A stretch of DNA of 64,000 nt, taken from assembly GCA_002239085.1 (NCBI GenBank), contig MPNP01000003.1, positions 27,501 to 91,500 on the forward strand, in the 5' to 3' direction. The stretch is from Rhodobacteraceae bacterium bin131 (GTDB lineage: Bacteria; Pseudomonadota; Alphaproteobacteria; Rhodobacterales; Rhodobacteraceae). How positions within the stretch are numbered: position 1 is the first letter of the stretch; the number at the start of each line of letters is the position of its first letter. Below the pieces are notes generated by a model that ran no database searches, was not told the origin of the DNA, and was given only the letters and a program-made list of their open reading frames with translations. The position numbers were made by a program, and so were the translations under genes. Positions 9,882 through 18,923 of this stretch are shown piece by piece.

Positions 9882-10232
9882 CTACAGTTTTTCCACGTCT
9901 TCTTCTCGAATCGCTTCACTGACTATACCCAATAACTCATGGAACAGATTTATTCCTTCAAAAGGGGCATAGATCTTTTTTCTGTTTGTCTAATTATCTT
10001 TTGCTTCATCAGGCTAATCCATGACATCACAAACACAGTATTGTTTTGAGTCGGACGTTTGGTCGCATTGTACCGTAATAGTTTGCTGCACTCATTTTGA
10101 AGCATGATTTTCTGAAGGTATTTGCCGTTCAGGTTCTGCGCAAATATCTAAATTGTTTTGCAATGACGCAGGCTCATTCATTTATGGCCGGAGTTCTTTA
10201 TTCTCTTTATCGTAAAGTATAAAAGTACTGCC
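9882..10232 (-). pseudogene. decayed coding region with several in-frame stops
   Basis: One minus-strand frame reads protein-like across the whole stretch but is broken by five stops. Segments include FILYDKENKELRP, SLQNNLDICAEPERQIPSE, ITVQCDQTSDSKQYCVCD and, before the last stop, FEGINLFHELLGIVSEAIRE. A second frame is open for about 57 codons through the middle, so frameshifts may be present as well. I do not recognise the family. It fills most of the gap between mazEF and glpD; no intact gene was seen in that gap. Confidence 0.35.
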
Positions 10233-10296
10233 GACAATTCAACCTGGAGTACCGTAAGACATTTTTGTTGCTCTAAAGTGGATTATCTTATTCCTA

Positions 10297-11859
10297 CTAC
10301 ACCCTTTGCAAAATGTATTCGTCAATATTTTTGACCTGCTCTTGGTTGACATTGAGTCCAAGCTTAGAGCGTCGCCAAAGGAAATCATCGGCACAACATA
10401 CCCATTCTTTATCAATCGTCCAATCAAGTTCTCTTTGGTAAATTGTTACGCCAAAATCAATGCCAAGGTCATTAACGTCACGAGCATCCTTTAACATCAA
10501 AAAGGCATCAGTTCCATACGATTGAAAGAGCCTTTGTGCCCAAGCCGTAGTTAAAAACGGAAATAAGGATTTGAGTTCAAGTGTCCGTTCTTTCACCTGA
10601 TCAAAACGAAAATCACCACCGGGTATCGGTGTGGAACTAGTCCAAGACCCATGCTTATTGTTGAGTATTGGTGCTATCTTATCAACGGCTGCCTCGGCTA
10701 ACTTGCGAAAAGTTGTTAATTTACCTCCTAAAATATTCAGTATTGGTGCTCCACCATCGGTGTTGACTTCAAGTTTGTAATCTCTTGTAGTTTTGGTCGC
10801 TGAGCTTGAACCATCTTCAATGAGGGGACGAATCCCAGAATAGGTCCAAAGAATATCTTTTTCACTGAGGGAAGTTTTGAGATACTCAGAGGCAACAGAT
10901 AAGAGATAGTTTTTTTCTTCTTCTGTACATTGAGGCAGTTTATTGATATCCGAATGGTCTGAGTCAGTTGTCCCAATTAGAGAATAATTTTTTTCGTAAG
11001 GGATAATGAAAATAATTCGACTGTCAGATCCTTGGAATATGTAGCATTTTTCATGATCGTAGAGTTTTCTTGTTACTATGTGGCTGCCGCGGACAAGCCG
11101 AATATGTTTGCGATTATTGTTTCTTATAGTTTGGCTGAGAAACTCATCAACCCATGGACCCGCCGCGTTAATAAGAATTTTTGATTGGATGGTTTGTTTG
11201 ATCCCTTGTGCATCCAGTTCAATTTGCCAGATGCCATCTTGTACGTAACACTTAACCACTTTGGTTCTGGTCATAATTTGAGCACCAAGATTACCGGCGG
11301 CACGAGCGTTAAGAGCTACAAGTCGAGAGTCATCAACCCAACAATCAGAGTACTCAAAGGCCTTTTTGAAATGCTCCTTTATTGGTTCGCCTGCTTGGTC
11401 TTGAGTTAAGTCAACCACCGCCATTTTAGGCAGGATTGTTTGACCAGCAAAACCGTCATATAAGATTAATCCAAGTTGAATGAGCCAAGGCGGGCGTCTC
11501 CCACGCATCCAAGGAATTATGGAAGTTAGTAGTTTAGAAGCAGGGGTGGTTTCTTCAAATCGCATCTCATTGTGAATGGGTAAGATAAATCGTAACGGCC
11601 AAGCAATGTGTGGCATGTTTTTGAGGAGAATGTCGCGCTCTTTCAAGGACTCCCTGACCAAGCGAAAATCAAAATATTCAAGATATCTCAATCCGCCATG
11701 AAGAAGTTTAGTTGAAGCACTTGAAGTGGCCGAGGCAAGGTCATGCATTTCTGCCAAAGCAACTTTCATACCCCTACCAGCAGCATCTCGTGCAATTCCA
11801 CAGCCATTAATCCCGCCACCAACGATAAAAATGTCATAGATTGGTGGATCAGATGACAT
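10297..11859 (-). CDS. glpD: aerobic glycerol-3-phosphate dehydrogenase GlpD
   Basis: Membrane-associated flavoenzyme that oxidises sn-glycerol-3-phosphate to dihydroxyacetone phosphate and feeds electrons to ubiquinone. The 520-residue protein has the usual length. The N-terminal FAD-binding motif is FIVGGGINGCGIARDAAGRG (residues 10-29), followed by the family block SSASTKLLHGGLRYLE and, later, GTTDSDH and the GGKLTTFR motif that closes the FAD site. It overlaps glpR by 11 bases and probably shares its transcript. The divergent glycerol importer supplies substrate once glycerol is phosphorylated. Confidence 0.95.
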   Translation of the reverse strand: MSSDPPIYDIFIVGGGINGCGIARDAAGRGMKVALAEMHDLASATSSASTKLLHGGLRYLEYFDFRLVRESLKERDILLKNMPHIAWPLRFILPIHNEMRFEETTPASKLLTSIIPWMRGRRPPWLIQLGLILYDGFAGQTILPKMAVVDLTQDQAGEPIKEHFKKAFEYSDCWVDDSRLVALNARAAGNLGAQIMTRTKVVKCYVQDGIWQIELDAQGIKQTIQSKILINAAGPWVDEFLSQTIRNNNRKHIRLVRGSHIVTRKLYDHEKCYIFQGSDSRIIFIIPYEKNYSLIGTTDSDHSDINKLPQCTEEEKNYLLSVASEYLKTSLSEKDILWTYSGIRPLIEDGSSSATKTTRDYKLEVNTDGGAPILNILGGKLTTFRKLAEAAVDKIAPILNNKHGSWTSSTPIPGGDFRFDQVKERTLELKSLFPFLTTAWAQRLFQSYGTDAFLMLKDARDVNDLGIDFGVTIYQRELDWTIDKEWVCCADDFLWRRSKLGLNVNQEQVKNIDEYILQRV

Positions 11860-12640
11860 GGTGGCTTTCCATGGAATTATCCTGAAGTGAAATTATCTCC
11901 GTACGCACTTTTGTAGCAACATCCAGGAATTCTTGCGGGGGAATTCCGTCGGTAATAAAGTAGTCTAATTCCGCAAGTCCACAGATTCGAACAGGAGCAT
12001 TTATCTTAAACTTTGAACAATCGGAGACAAGAATGCGCGTACGCGAATTGTGCAAAATAGCCCTGGCAACAGTAACCTCCCTTTGGTCAAAATCAAGTAT
12101 TGACCCATCGCTATCAAGCCCAGAAGCGCCAATAACAGCAAAATCAACTTTATACCGAGAAATAAATTCTACTGCTTCGCCCCCGACAACGGCTCCATCT
12201 TCTTGTCTCACATGCCCTCCAGCGAGAATCAAATCTTTGTTTGTGGTACCTGCTAGGAGGTTAATGATGTTAGTGTTGTTGGTGATGACAGTTAGTCCCG
12301 AATGGCCGATTAGGGATCGGGCAACCTGTTCGGTGGTTGTGCCAATATTGAGAGAGACGGAGCAGTCATTTGGAATCAATAAAGCGGCTCGAACTCCGAT
12401 TGCTTTTTTTTCATCTTGGTATAGTTTGCGCCGACTTATGTAATCATGGTTAGTGATTATCTTCAAGCGAATTGCGCCCCCATGGGTCCGTTTAAGTATC
12501 CCTCGGTCAGATAGATCATTGAGGTCAAGGCGAATCGTTTGCGTGGTGACATCAAACAATTTGGCAAGCTCCTCTACCCATACAGATCCTTGGGAGTTGA
12601 TTAAATCAATTATTTTTTGCCTGCGGTGTTCAAGTTCCAT
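11849..12640 (-). CDS. glpR: DeoR-family glycerol-3-phosphate regulator GlpR
   Basis: A 263-residue repressor-type regulator. Residues 1-57 form a DeoR winged helix (RRQKIIDLINSQGSVWVEELA, TTQTIRLDLNDLSDRGILKRTHGGA); the C-terminal sugar-phosphate isomerase-like domain contains the ligand loop SLNIGTTTEQVA and AVIGASGLDSDG. It precedes glpD in one transcription unit and is divergent from the glycerol ABC operon, so it should control both by binding the intergenic palindromes, with glycerol-3-phosphate as likely inducer. Ligand assignment is by family and context. Confidence 0.9.
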   Translation of the reverse strand: MELEHRRQKIIDLINSQGSVWVEELAKLFDVTTQTIRLDLNDLSDRGILKRTHGGAIRLKIITNHDYISRRKLYQDEKKAIGVRAALLIPNDCSVSLNIGTTTEQVARSLIGHSGLTVITNNTNIINLLAGTTNKDLILAGGHVRQEDGAVVGGEAVEFISRYKVDFAVIGASGLDSDGSILDFDQREVTVARAILHNSRTRILVSDCSKFKINAPVRICGLAELDYFITDGIPPQEFLDVATKVRTEIISLQDNSMESHHVI

Positions 12641-12662
12641 TTTTTTACAAAAGTGAAAATTT

Positions 12663-12732
12663 ATCTTTGTTTTGATTTTAAATATATGTATTATTAAAGT
12701 TTAATTTGCGAAAATTAAATACAAACAAAGAT
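12663..12732. promoter_or_regulatory. glpR/glpV divergent control region with candidate GlpR operators
   Basis: The 105-base intergenic region holds a perfect 8-bp-arm palindrome TTTAATTTGCGAAAATTAAA (12700-12719), a good DeoR-type operator. Around it lies a widely spaced perfect inverted repeat, ATCTTTGTTT (12663-12672) and AAACAAAGAT (12723-12732). Both are symmetric about the divergent promoters. A strong AAAGGAGG ribosome site for glpV follows at 12735. Confidence 0.5.
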
Positions 12733-12745
12733 TAAAGGAGGATTT

Positions 12746-14485
12746 ATGCATAAAATTTTGTTTGCTATTTTGTCTGCAATGACACTAGTGGTCTTCAGCA
12801 GTGCTGCTCGTGCCGATATGGCCGCTGCTGAGACATGGGTTGATAATGAATTCCAACCCTCAGTGCTTAGTCGCGACGAGCAGTTAGCCGAAATGGACTG
12901 GTTTATTGAAGCCGCCAAACCTTTCGCAGGCATGGAAATCAATGTACTTTCCGAGAGTATTCCAACTCATACCTATGAATCATCAGTTCTCACAAAAGCG
13001 TTTGAAGAGATAACTGGAATCAAGGTAAATCACCAAATTCTTGGTGAGGGCGAGGTCGTACAGGCTGTTCAAACACAAATGCAAACCGGTCGCAATCTTT
13101 ACGATGGTTACGTCAATGATTCAGATTTGATTGGAACGCATTCACGTCTACAGCTGGCTTATAATCTAACCGAAATGATGTCTAATGACTGGGCTGCAAC
13201 GACGTCTCCAACACTTGACCTAGACGATTTTATGGGAATTCAGTTTACCACTGGCCCAGACGGTAATCTTTACCAATTACCTGATCAGCAATTTGCTAAC
13301 TTATACTGGTTTCGTAAAGACTGGTTTGATCGGGAGGATTTGCAAGCGGCGTTTGAGGCCAAATATGGCTATCCACTAGGGGTTCCAGTTAACTGGTCGG
13401 CCTATGAAGATATCGCTGAGTTCTTTTCCAATGATGTTCAAGAAATTGATGGCGTTCCCATTTATGGACATATGGACTACGGTAAACGTGCTCCAGATCT
13501 CGGTTGGCGAATGACAGATGCTTGGCTATCAATGGCCGGAGCAGGTTCAATTGGTGAACCAAATGGTGTTCCCGTTGATGAATGGGGCATTCGTATGGAA
13601 GCCGGAACTTGCAATCCTGTTGGTGCTTCGGTATCTAGGGGGGGGGCAGCAAATGGTCCTGCGGCTGTATATGCCATTCGAAAATGGGATGAGTGGCTTC
13701 GAAATTACGCTCCTCCGGGTGCGGCATCTTATGATTTCTATCAATCATTGCCGGCATTGAGCCAAGGCAATGTGGCTCAACAGATTTTCTGGTATACTGC
13801 TTTTACTGCGGATATGGTTAAACCGCTGTCTGAGGGGAATAATACTGTTGATGCTGATGGCAACCCTCTTTGGCGTATGGCTCCATCACCGCACGGACCC
13901 TATTGGGAAGAAGGTCAAAAAGTTGGATACCAGGATGTTGGATCGTGGACATTTCTTAACTCCACGCCTTCCGATCGTGCTCAAGCAGCATGGCTCTATG
14001 CTCAGTTCGTGACTTCCAAGACCGTGGACACCAAAAAAAGCCATGTTGGTTTAACCTTTGCACGTGATAGTTCAGTAAGGCATGACAGCTTTACCGAGCG
14101 AGCTCCGAAACTGGGTGGATTAGTTGAATTTTATCGTTCACCCGATCGCGTCCGCTGGTCACCAACGGGAATTAATGTTCCAGATTATCCCAAGTTGGCA
14201 CAAATTTGGTGGCAACAAATCGGTGATGTTAACTCTGGTGCGTTTACTCCACAACAAGCAATGGACCGACTTGCCTCTGAGATGGATGTCACTATGGCTA
14301 GAATGCAAGCGGCCGATGAAGCCTCAGGAATCTATGGTGGGTGCGGCCCTCGTCTTAATGAGGAAAGAGATCCAAGTTATTGGCTGAATCAACCGGGTTC
14401 ACCAAAGGCTAAACTTGATAATGAGAAGCCACAGGGTATGACCGTTAACTATGACGAATTAATCGTTCGTTGGCAGTCGCAATAA
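12746..14485 (+). CDS. glpV: glycerol ABC transporter substrate-binding protein GlpV
   Basis: Periplasmic binding protein of 579 residues, longer than most sugar-binding proteins and typical of the rhizobial glycerol transporter GlpV. A Sec signal peptide (MHKILFAIL..., cleavage after AARA near residue 23) leads into an extracellular solute-binding type 1 fold (ITGIKVNHQILGEGEVVQAV, GNLYQLPDQQFANLYWFRKD, QAMDRLASEMD). It is first in the glpVSTPQU operon and has a strong ribosome site. Odd feature: an uninterrupted run of nine G residues at 13638-13646 lies inside the coding region. A perfect hairpin follows the stop. Confidence 0.92.
   Translation: MHKILFAILSAMTLVVFSSAARADMAAAETWVDNEFQPSVLSRDEQLAEMDWFIEAAKPFAGMEINVLSESIPTHTYESSVLTKAFEEITGIKVNHQILGEGEVVQAVQTQMQTGRNLYDGYVNDSDLIGTHSRLQLAYNLTEMMSNDWAATTSPTLDLDDFMGIQFTTGPDGNLYQLPDQQFANLYWFRKDWFDREDLQAAFEAKYGYPLGVPVNWSAYEDIAEFFSNDVQEIDGVPIYGHMDYGKRAPDLGWRMTDAWLSMAGAGSIGEPNGVPVDEWGIRMEAGTCNPVGASVSRGGAANGPAAVYAIRKWDEWLRNYAPPGAASYDFYQSLPALSQGNVAQQIFWYTAFTADMVKPLSEGNNTVDADGNPLWRMAPSPHGPYWEEGQKVGYQDVGSWTFLNSTPSDRAQAAWLYAQFVTSKTVDTKKSHVGLTFARDSSVRHDSFTERAPKLGGLVEFYRSPDRVRWSPTGINVPDYPKLAQIWWQQIGDVNSGAFTPQQAMDRLASEMDVTMARMQAADEASGIYGGCGPRLNEERDPSYWLNQPGSPKAKLDNEKPQGMTVNYDELIVRWQSQ
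13638..13646 (+). repeat. G9 homopolymer inside glpV
   Basis: Nine consecutive G bases encode part of S-R-G-G-A in glpV. Such tracts are prone to slippage; one base gained or lost would truncate GlpV at about half length. Exceptional in this AT-rich sequence. Confidence 0.9.
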
Positions 14486-14494
14486 AATAATTGA

Positions 14495-14523
14495 TAAGAG
14501 GGTGTCATTCCGGCACCCTCTTA
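14495..14523 (+). terminator. intra-operon stem-loop after glpV
   Basis: A perfect 10-bp inverted repeat (TAAGAGGGTG / CACCCTCTTA) with a 9-base loop lies ten bases after the glpV stop and before glpS. No T-run follows, so it probably limits 3' decay or partly terminates, giving more GlpV than membrane parts. Confidence 0.75.
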
Positions 14524-14540
14524 GATCTATCTAATATGCA

Positions 14541-15617
14541 ATGATTGAACTCAAAGGGGTATCAAAACTCGTTGGCAAGGTGGTTCATATCAAGCCAACT
14601 ACGATGATTTTGGAACCAGGACATTTTAATATATTACTAGGTGCGACTGGATCAGGAAAAACATCACTTATTAAACTTATTGCCGGGCTTGATTCTGTGT
14701 CAACGGGTCAAATTGTGGTTGACGGTCAAGACGTGACTCGAATTAATACTCAACAACGTAATGTAAGTCTTGTTCATCAATTCTTTGTCAATTATCCAAA
14801 TATGACTGTATTTGAGAACATTGCTTCTCCATTGAGAGTTGCGAGATTAAGATCTATTGACATTCAATCCAAAGTAGAAGAGGTGGCTAACCTCTTACAA
14901 CTCGGGCCAATGTTATCGCGTTATCCAAACGAACTATCAGGTGGACAACAGCAACGTACAGCTCTTGCTAGGGCAATTGTCAAAGAGAGTAAAGCGATAT
15001 TCCTTGATGAACCTCTTGCCAATCTAGATTATAAACTGCGTGAAGAACTCCGTGAGCAACTTCCAACATTGTTTAAGGACCGTGGCAGTGTGGTCGTTTA
15101 CGCGACATCAGAACCAGAGGAAGCCTTGATGTTAGGAGGTAAGACAGCATTACTCGATGATGGGCATGTTTTACAATATGGACCGACTGCAGAAATTCAT
15201 CGTAACCCAACAAGTCTTAATGCCGCAAAAGTGTTTTCAAATCCCCCCATTAACTCAATTGCGATAACTAAGAAAGGTAAGATGGCACAGCTTAAGAATG
15301 GCTTGAAATGGCTTCTAGAGGGCTCTTCTTCTCAATTATCCGATGGTAACTATATCATGGCGATTCATCCACATCACATATCACCCATAAGAACGTGTGA
15401 GACCGACATTGAGTTAGGCGGAGAAGTGATTGTCACTGAATTATCCGGTTCTGAATCAAGCGCACGTTTTAAATGTGCCGAAAATATCTGGGTATCTCTT
15501 ACTTCAGGTGTGCATCCTTACAATGTTGGTGAGCATCATGATTTTTATATGAATCCAAAAAATTGTTACTATTTCACTCCTGACGGTAATCAAGCGGTAG
15601 ATCGTGGCACAGATTAG
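14541..15617 (+). CDS. glpS: glycerol ABC transporter ATPase GlpS
   Basis: One of two 358-residue ATPases of the glycerol importer. It has a normal Walker A (GATGSGKTS, about residue 34), Q-loop (HQFF), intact ABC signature LSGGQQQR and Walker B AIFLDEPLANLD. The switch (H-loop) histidine is missing: the expected VTHDQ-like segment reads YATSEPEEA. A C-terminal TOBE-like domain follows. It overlaps glpT by 14 bases. Its intact signature but absent H-loop complement the opposite defects of GlpT, implying one working and one degenerate ATP site in the pair. Confidence 0.92.
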   Translation: MIELKGVSKLVGKVVHIKPTTMILEPGHFNILLGATGSGKTSLIKLIAGLDSVSTGQIVVDGQDVTRINTQQRNVSLVHQFFVNYPNMTVFENIASPLRVARLRSIDIQSKVEEVANLLQLGPMLSRYPNELSGGQQQRTALARAIVKESKAIFLDEPLANLDYKLREELREQLPTLFKDRGSVVVYATSEPEEALMLGGKTALLDDGHVLQYGPTAEIHRNPTSLNAAKVFSNPPINSIAITKKGKMAQLKNGLKWLLEGSSSQLSDGNYIMAIHPHHISPIRTCETDIELGGEVIVTELSGSESSARFKCAENIWVSLTSGVHPYNVGEHHDFYMNPKNCYYFTPDGNQAVDRGTD

Positions 15618-16680
15618 ATTGTCAGATCTTAAACACAGCTATTATCCTGATCCTAATGCGGCTGAGGATTATGCTCTCAAAGAAATTAATCTCACTTGGA
15701 AAGACGGCGGGGCATATGCTTTGCTTGGGCCCTCAGGATGCGGCAAAACTACACTTCTTAATATTATTTCTGGTTTGTTAACACCCTATCAGGGAGAAGT
15801 ATTTTTTGATGGTGTAAACGTAACACGGGAGCCACCTGATCGTCGTAATATCGCCCAAGTTTTCCAATTTCCAGTGATCTACGATACGATGTCAGTCTGG
15901 GATAATCTTGCGTTTCCCTTAAAAAATCGTGGTGCAGATAATAACGAAGTAGCACGCAGGGTCAATGAAATTGCCGAAATGCTTGAAGTCACTCCTTTGC
16001 TCAAGGTTCAAGCCGCTGGATTAAGTCCTGACAATAAGCAAAAGATTTCTTTGGGGCGCGGACTCGTTCGCGAAGATGTCAATGTGGTGATGTTTGATGA
16101 ACCTCTAACTGTCATTGACCCGCATTTAAAATGGCAATTACGATCAAAACTTAAGGAACTCCACCAAAAGGTGGGTATTACAATGATTTATGTCACTCAT
16201 GATCAGACGGAGGCTCTTACTTTTGCCGATGAGGTTGTCGTCATGAATGATGGTGAAGTTGTACAAATTGGAACACCAGTTGAACTATTTGAACGACCCG
16301 AGCATACATTTGTAGGTCATTTCATAGGATCTCCTGGAATGAATATTATTGCATGCGAAGCTGAGGGAAAAAAGGCAAGGTTTGAGGGATTTGAAGTTGA
16401 ACTTGAGGGCCCGATTACCGATTCAAAAGGATTTCTGGCAATAGGTATTAGGCCTGAGCATGTATCAGTAAGTCATCATAAAGGTATACCAGCTCGATTA
16501 GCTAAAGTTGTTGATTCAGGACGGCATTATATTGTGAACGCTTGGGTCGGTAAAACTGAAATTAAAGCCATAACATACGAACCTTTACCAGGACTTAATT
16601 CTGAAATTTATCTGACATTTCAGCCAGAAAAAACTAGAGTTTACTGTGATGGTCGGTTAGCAACAGAGGTGACGCCTTGA
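15604..16680 (+). CDS. glpT: glycerol ABC transporter ATPase GlpT
   Basis: Second 358-residue ATPase of the glycerol importer. Walker A (GPSGCGKTT), Q-loop (FQFP), Walker B with catalytic Glu (VVMFDEPLTVID) and switch His (VTHDQTEA) are intact, but the ABC signature is degenerate: where LSGGQ is expected it reads LSPDNKQKISLGRG. The C-terminal TOBE-like domain includes GIRPEHVSVS. It overlaps glpS and, by four bases (TTGA/ATGA type), glpP. This is not the unrelated glycerol-3-phosphate antiporter also called GlpT in E. coli. Confidence 0.9.
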   Translation: MAQIRLSDLKHSYYPDPNAAEDYALKEINLTWKDGGAYALLGPSGCGKTTLLNIISGLLTPYQGEVFFDGVNVTREPPDRRNIAQVFQFPVIYDTMSVWDNLAFPLKNRGADNNEVARRVNEIAEMLEVTPLLKVQAAGLSPDNKQKISLGRGLVREDVNVVMFDEPLTVIDPHLKWQLRSKLKELHQKVGITMIYVTHDQTEALTFADEVVVMNDGEVVQIGTPVELFERPEHTFVGHFIGSPGMNIIACEAEGKKARFEGFEVELEGPITDSKGFLAIGIRPEHVSVSHHKGIPARLAKVVDSGRHYIVNAWVGKTEIKAITYEPLPGLNSEIYLTFQPEKTRVYCDGRLATEVTP

Positions 16681-17540
16681 AAACAGTCAATCAAAAAGGG
16701 TGGTTATTTGTATTGCCGGTATTGTTCTTGGTTACCTTCAATGCCCTGATTCCCATGATGACAGTTGTGAACTATTCGGTACAGGAGACATTTGGCAACA
16801 ATCAATTTTTCTGGCAAGGTTTAGATTGGTTTGAACAAATATTAAGATCGGACCGTTTTCAAGCTGCTCTGAGTCGCCAGTTTCTGTTTACAGCAACTAT
16901 ATTAGCTATTGAAGTTCCTTTGGGTGTGATTATTGCACTCTCAATGCCAAGAAAAGGATTCTGGGTACCCATATGTTTGGTACTCATGTCAGTTCCAATG
17001 CTTATTCCATGGAATGTTGTTGGGGCCATGTGGAACATTTTCACACTCCCCAAAATAGGTATGCTTGGATACTTCATGAATGATGTTCTAGGCATCCAAT
17101 ATGACATGACCCAAGATCCACTTGCGGCGTGGATCACAGTTGTCGTTATGGATGTTTGGCATTGGACTTCGCTGGTCGTTTTGCTTTCGTATGCCGGTCT
17201 TGTATCTATTCCTGATGCGTTTTATCAGGCCGCCAAAATTGATGGTGCTTCAAGTTGGGCAGTATTTCGCTATATTCAGCTTCCCAAAATGAAAACTGTT
17301 CTAACGATTGCTATTCTGTTGCGGTTTATGGACAGCTTTAACATTTACACTGAGCCCTTCGTTCTAACCGGTGGTGGGCCAGGTAACTCAACGACATTAT
17401 TGTCAATTGATTTGGTAAAAATTGCTCTCGGACAATTTGATTTAGGACCAGCAGCTGCTATGAGCTTAATTTATTTTGCCATAACGCTATTGGTGAGTTG
17501 GGTCTTTTACACACTGATGACAAAGGATGATCAAAAGTGA
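16677..17540 (+). CDS. glpP: glycerol ABC transporter permease GlpP
   Basis: Inner-membrane permease of 287 residues with about six membrane segments. The cytoplasmic coupling motif that docks to the ATPases is seen as EAA-like PDAFYQAAKIDGASSWAVFRYIQLPKM. It starts with TTG at 16677, overlapping the glpT stop, and overlaps glpQ by four bases. MalF-type partner of GlpQ. Glycerol specificity is inferred from the operon and from the rhizobial glpSTPQUV system. Confidence 0.9.
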   Translation: MKTVNQKGWLFVLPVLFLVTFNALIPMMTVVNYSVQETFGNNQFFWQGLDWFEQILRSDRFQAALSRQFLFTATILAIEVPLGVIIALSMPRKGFWVPICLVLMSVPMLIPWNVVGAMWNIFTLPKIGMLGYFMNDVLGIQYDMTQDPLAAWITVVVMDVWHWTSLVVLLSYAGLVSIPDAFYQAAKIDGASSWAVFRYIQLPKMKTVLTIAILLRFMDSFNIYTEPFVLTGGGPGNSTTLLSIDLVKIALGQFDLGPAAAMSLIYFAITLLVSWVFYTLMTKDDQK

Positions 17541-18334
17541 ACACAAGAAATCTCATTCCCATTTTATATATCCTTTTTTTGATGTTGCCAATTTATTGGC
17601 TCCTCTCCATGAGCTTCAAAACAACGAATGAAATTCTATCTGGGTTTTCGTTATTTCCCAAGACATTTACGCTTGATAATTACATCACGATCTTTACCGA
17701 CCCAACTTGGTACTGGGGTTATTTGAATTCCATTTTTTATGTATCGATAAATACCGTTTTATCTGTCGCCGTTGCCTTGCCGGCAGCGTATGCGTTTTCG
17801 CGGTATAGATTTCTCGGTGATAAGCAATTGTTCTTTTGGTTGCTCACCAATCGTATGGCTCCTGCGGCTGTCTTTGCTCTTCCCTTTTTTCAATTGTATT
17901 CCTCAATTCAATTATTTGATACGCATTTGGCTGTTGCATTAGCCCATACTCTTTTTAATGTTCCCTTGGCTGTATGGATTCTTGAAGGATTTATGCGCGG
18001 AATTCCAAAAGAGCTTGATGAGACTGCCTTTGTTGATGGATATGGATTCGGTAGGTTTTTTGTCGTCATTTTTCTACCGAATATTAAAGCGGGCGTTGGA
18101 GTCGCCGCATTTTTTTGTTTTATGTTTTCTTGGGTTGAAATGTTGTTGGCAAAAACATTAACAGCCGTAGAAGCAAAACCCATTGCAGCGGTAATGACGC
18201 GGACCGCTTCAAGCGCTGGATATGAACTTGGATTGTTAGCTGCGGCGGGTGCCCTCACGATTATTCCGGGTGCCATAGTGATTTGGTTTGTCCGCAACTA
18301 CATTGCCCGCGGTTTTGCCCTCGGGAGGGTCTAG
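17537..18334 (+). CDS. glpQ: glycerol ABC transporter permease GlpQ
   Basis: Second permease, 265 residues, MalG type, six predicted membrane segments starting with PILYILFLMLPIYWLLSMSF. The EAA coupling loop reads PKELDETAFVDGYGFGRFF. Starts at GTG 17537 in a GTGA overlap with the glpP stop. One base separates its TAG from the next ORF's start. Not the glycerophosphodiesterase GlpQ of enterics. Confidence 0.9.
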   Translation: MNTRNLIPILYILFLMLPIYWLLSMSFKTTNEILSGFSLFPKTFTLDNYITIFTDPTWYWGYLNSIFYVSINTVLSVAVALPAAYAFSRYRFLGDKQLFFWLLTNRMAPAAVFALPFFQLYSSIQLFDTHLAVALAHTLFNVPLAVWILEGFMRGIPKELDETAFVDGYGFGRFFVVIFLPNIKAGVGVAAFFCFMFSWVEMLLAKTLTAVEAKPIAAVMTRTASSAGYELGLLAAAGALTIIPGAIVIWFVRNYIARGFALGRV

Positions 18335-18335
18335 C

Positions 18336-18737
18336 ATGCGATTGTTAATTCCATTAGTTCTTCTTCCTGAAACCGTTTTAGCTCAAGCTCAATCGGGTTG
18401 GGGAAATGTTGGTCAAAAAGAGGAGCAGGGGTTCTCATGGACTCAACCCTTATGGCCAGAGTTATGGATGGCTTGGACACCGGCAACGTTTGCCTTCTTT
18501 GTTGGAATCCTTTCGTCCATAGCTTGTATCGGTTTACTTGAAATATTTATTTTCCGCGATGGTATTGAGCGAAAAGGAGTGTTTGGCTTAACAACTACTC
18601 TTGGGGACCGGTTATTTATTTCGCTGTTAGGGTCGGCATTTATTTTTTTGGCATGGTTAGGTGTGTTCGGTCAACCCATATGGATTCCCGTTATTGTCGC
18701 CATGGCATGGATGATATTTGTTTTTGCAAAGGTATAA
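18336..18737 (+). CDS. glpU: small membrane protein of glycerol transporter, DUF2160 (GlpU)
   Basis: A 133-residue protein starting at ATG 18336, one base after glpQ; the longer ORF-track start would lie inside glpQ. An N-terminal signal-like segment (LLIPLVLLPETVLAQA) is followed by a soluble stretch and then three hydrophobic segments (TFAFFVGILSSIACIGL, LFISLLGSAFIFLAWLGV, WIPVIVAMAWMIFVF). This matches the DUF2160 family found as GlpU in rhizobial glycerol transport operons, where its exact role is unclear. Last gene of the operon. Confidence 0.85.
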   Translation: MRLLIPLVLLPETVLAQAQSGWGNVGQKEEQGFSWTQPLWPELWMAWTPATFAFFVGILSSIACIGLLEIFIFRDGIERKGVFGLTTTLGDRLFISLLGSAFIFLAWLGVFGQPIWIPVIVAMAWMIFVFAKV

Positions 18738-18923
18738 CCATTCGTATTCCGACTTGGGTCTAAGGGGTCACGTTTGGCATGGTGGTTATGGCATTGATTC
18801 ACTCAATACTCTTCTGAATGATTATCATATTATCAGTCAAGGCCTTGAGCCATCTAGCAAATCCAATTAATCCTTCCTAAATACTCTCCTCTATAGCCTT
18901 AAGAATAGATAGGAAAATTGAAT

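Noticed and set aside
15604-16680. Reading the LSPDNKQ signature of GlpT as a sequencing error
   Set aside because: The frame and flanking residues are intact, and the complementary loss in GlpS makes a real degenerate site more likely.
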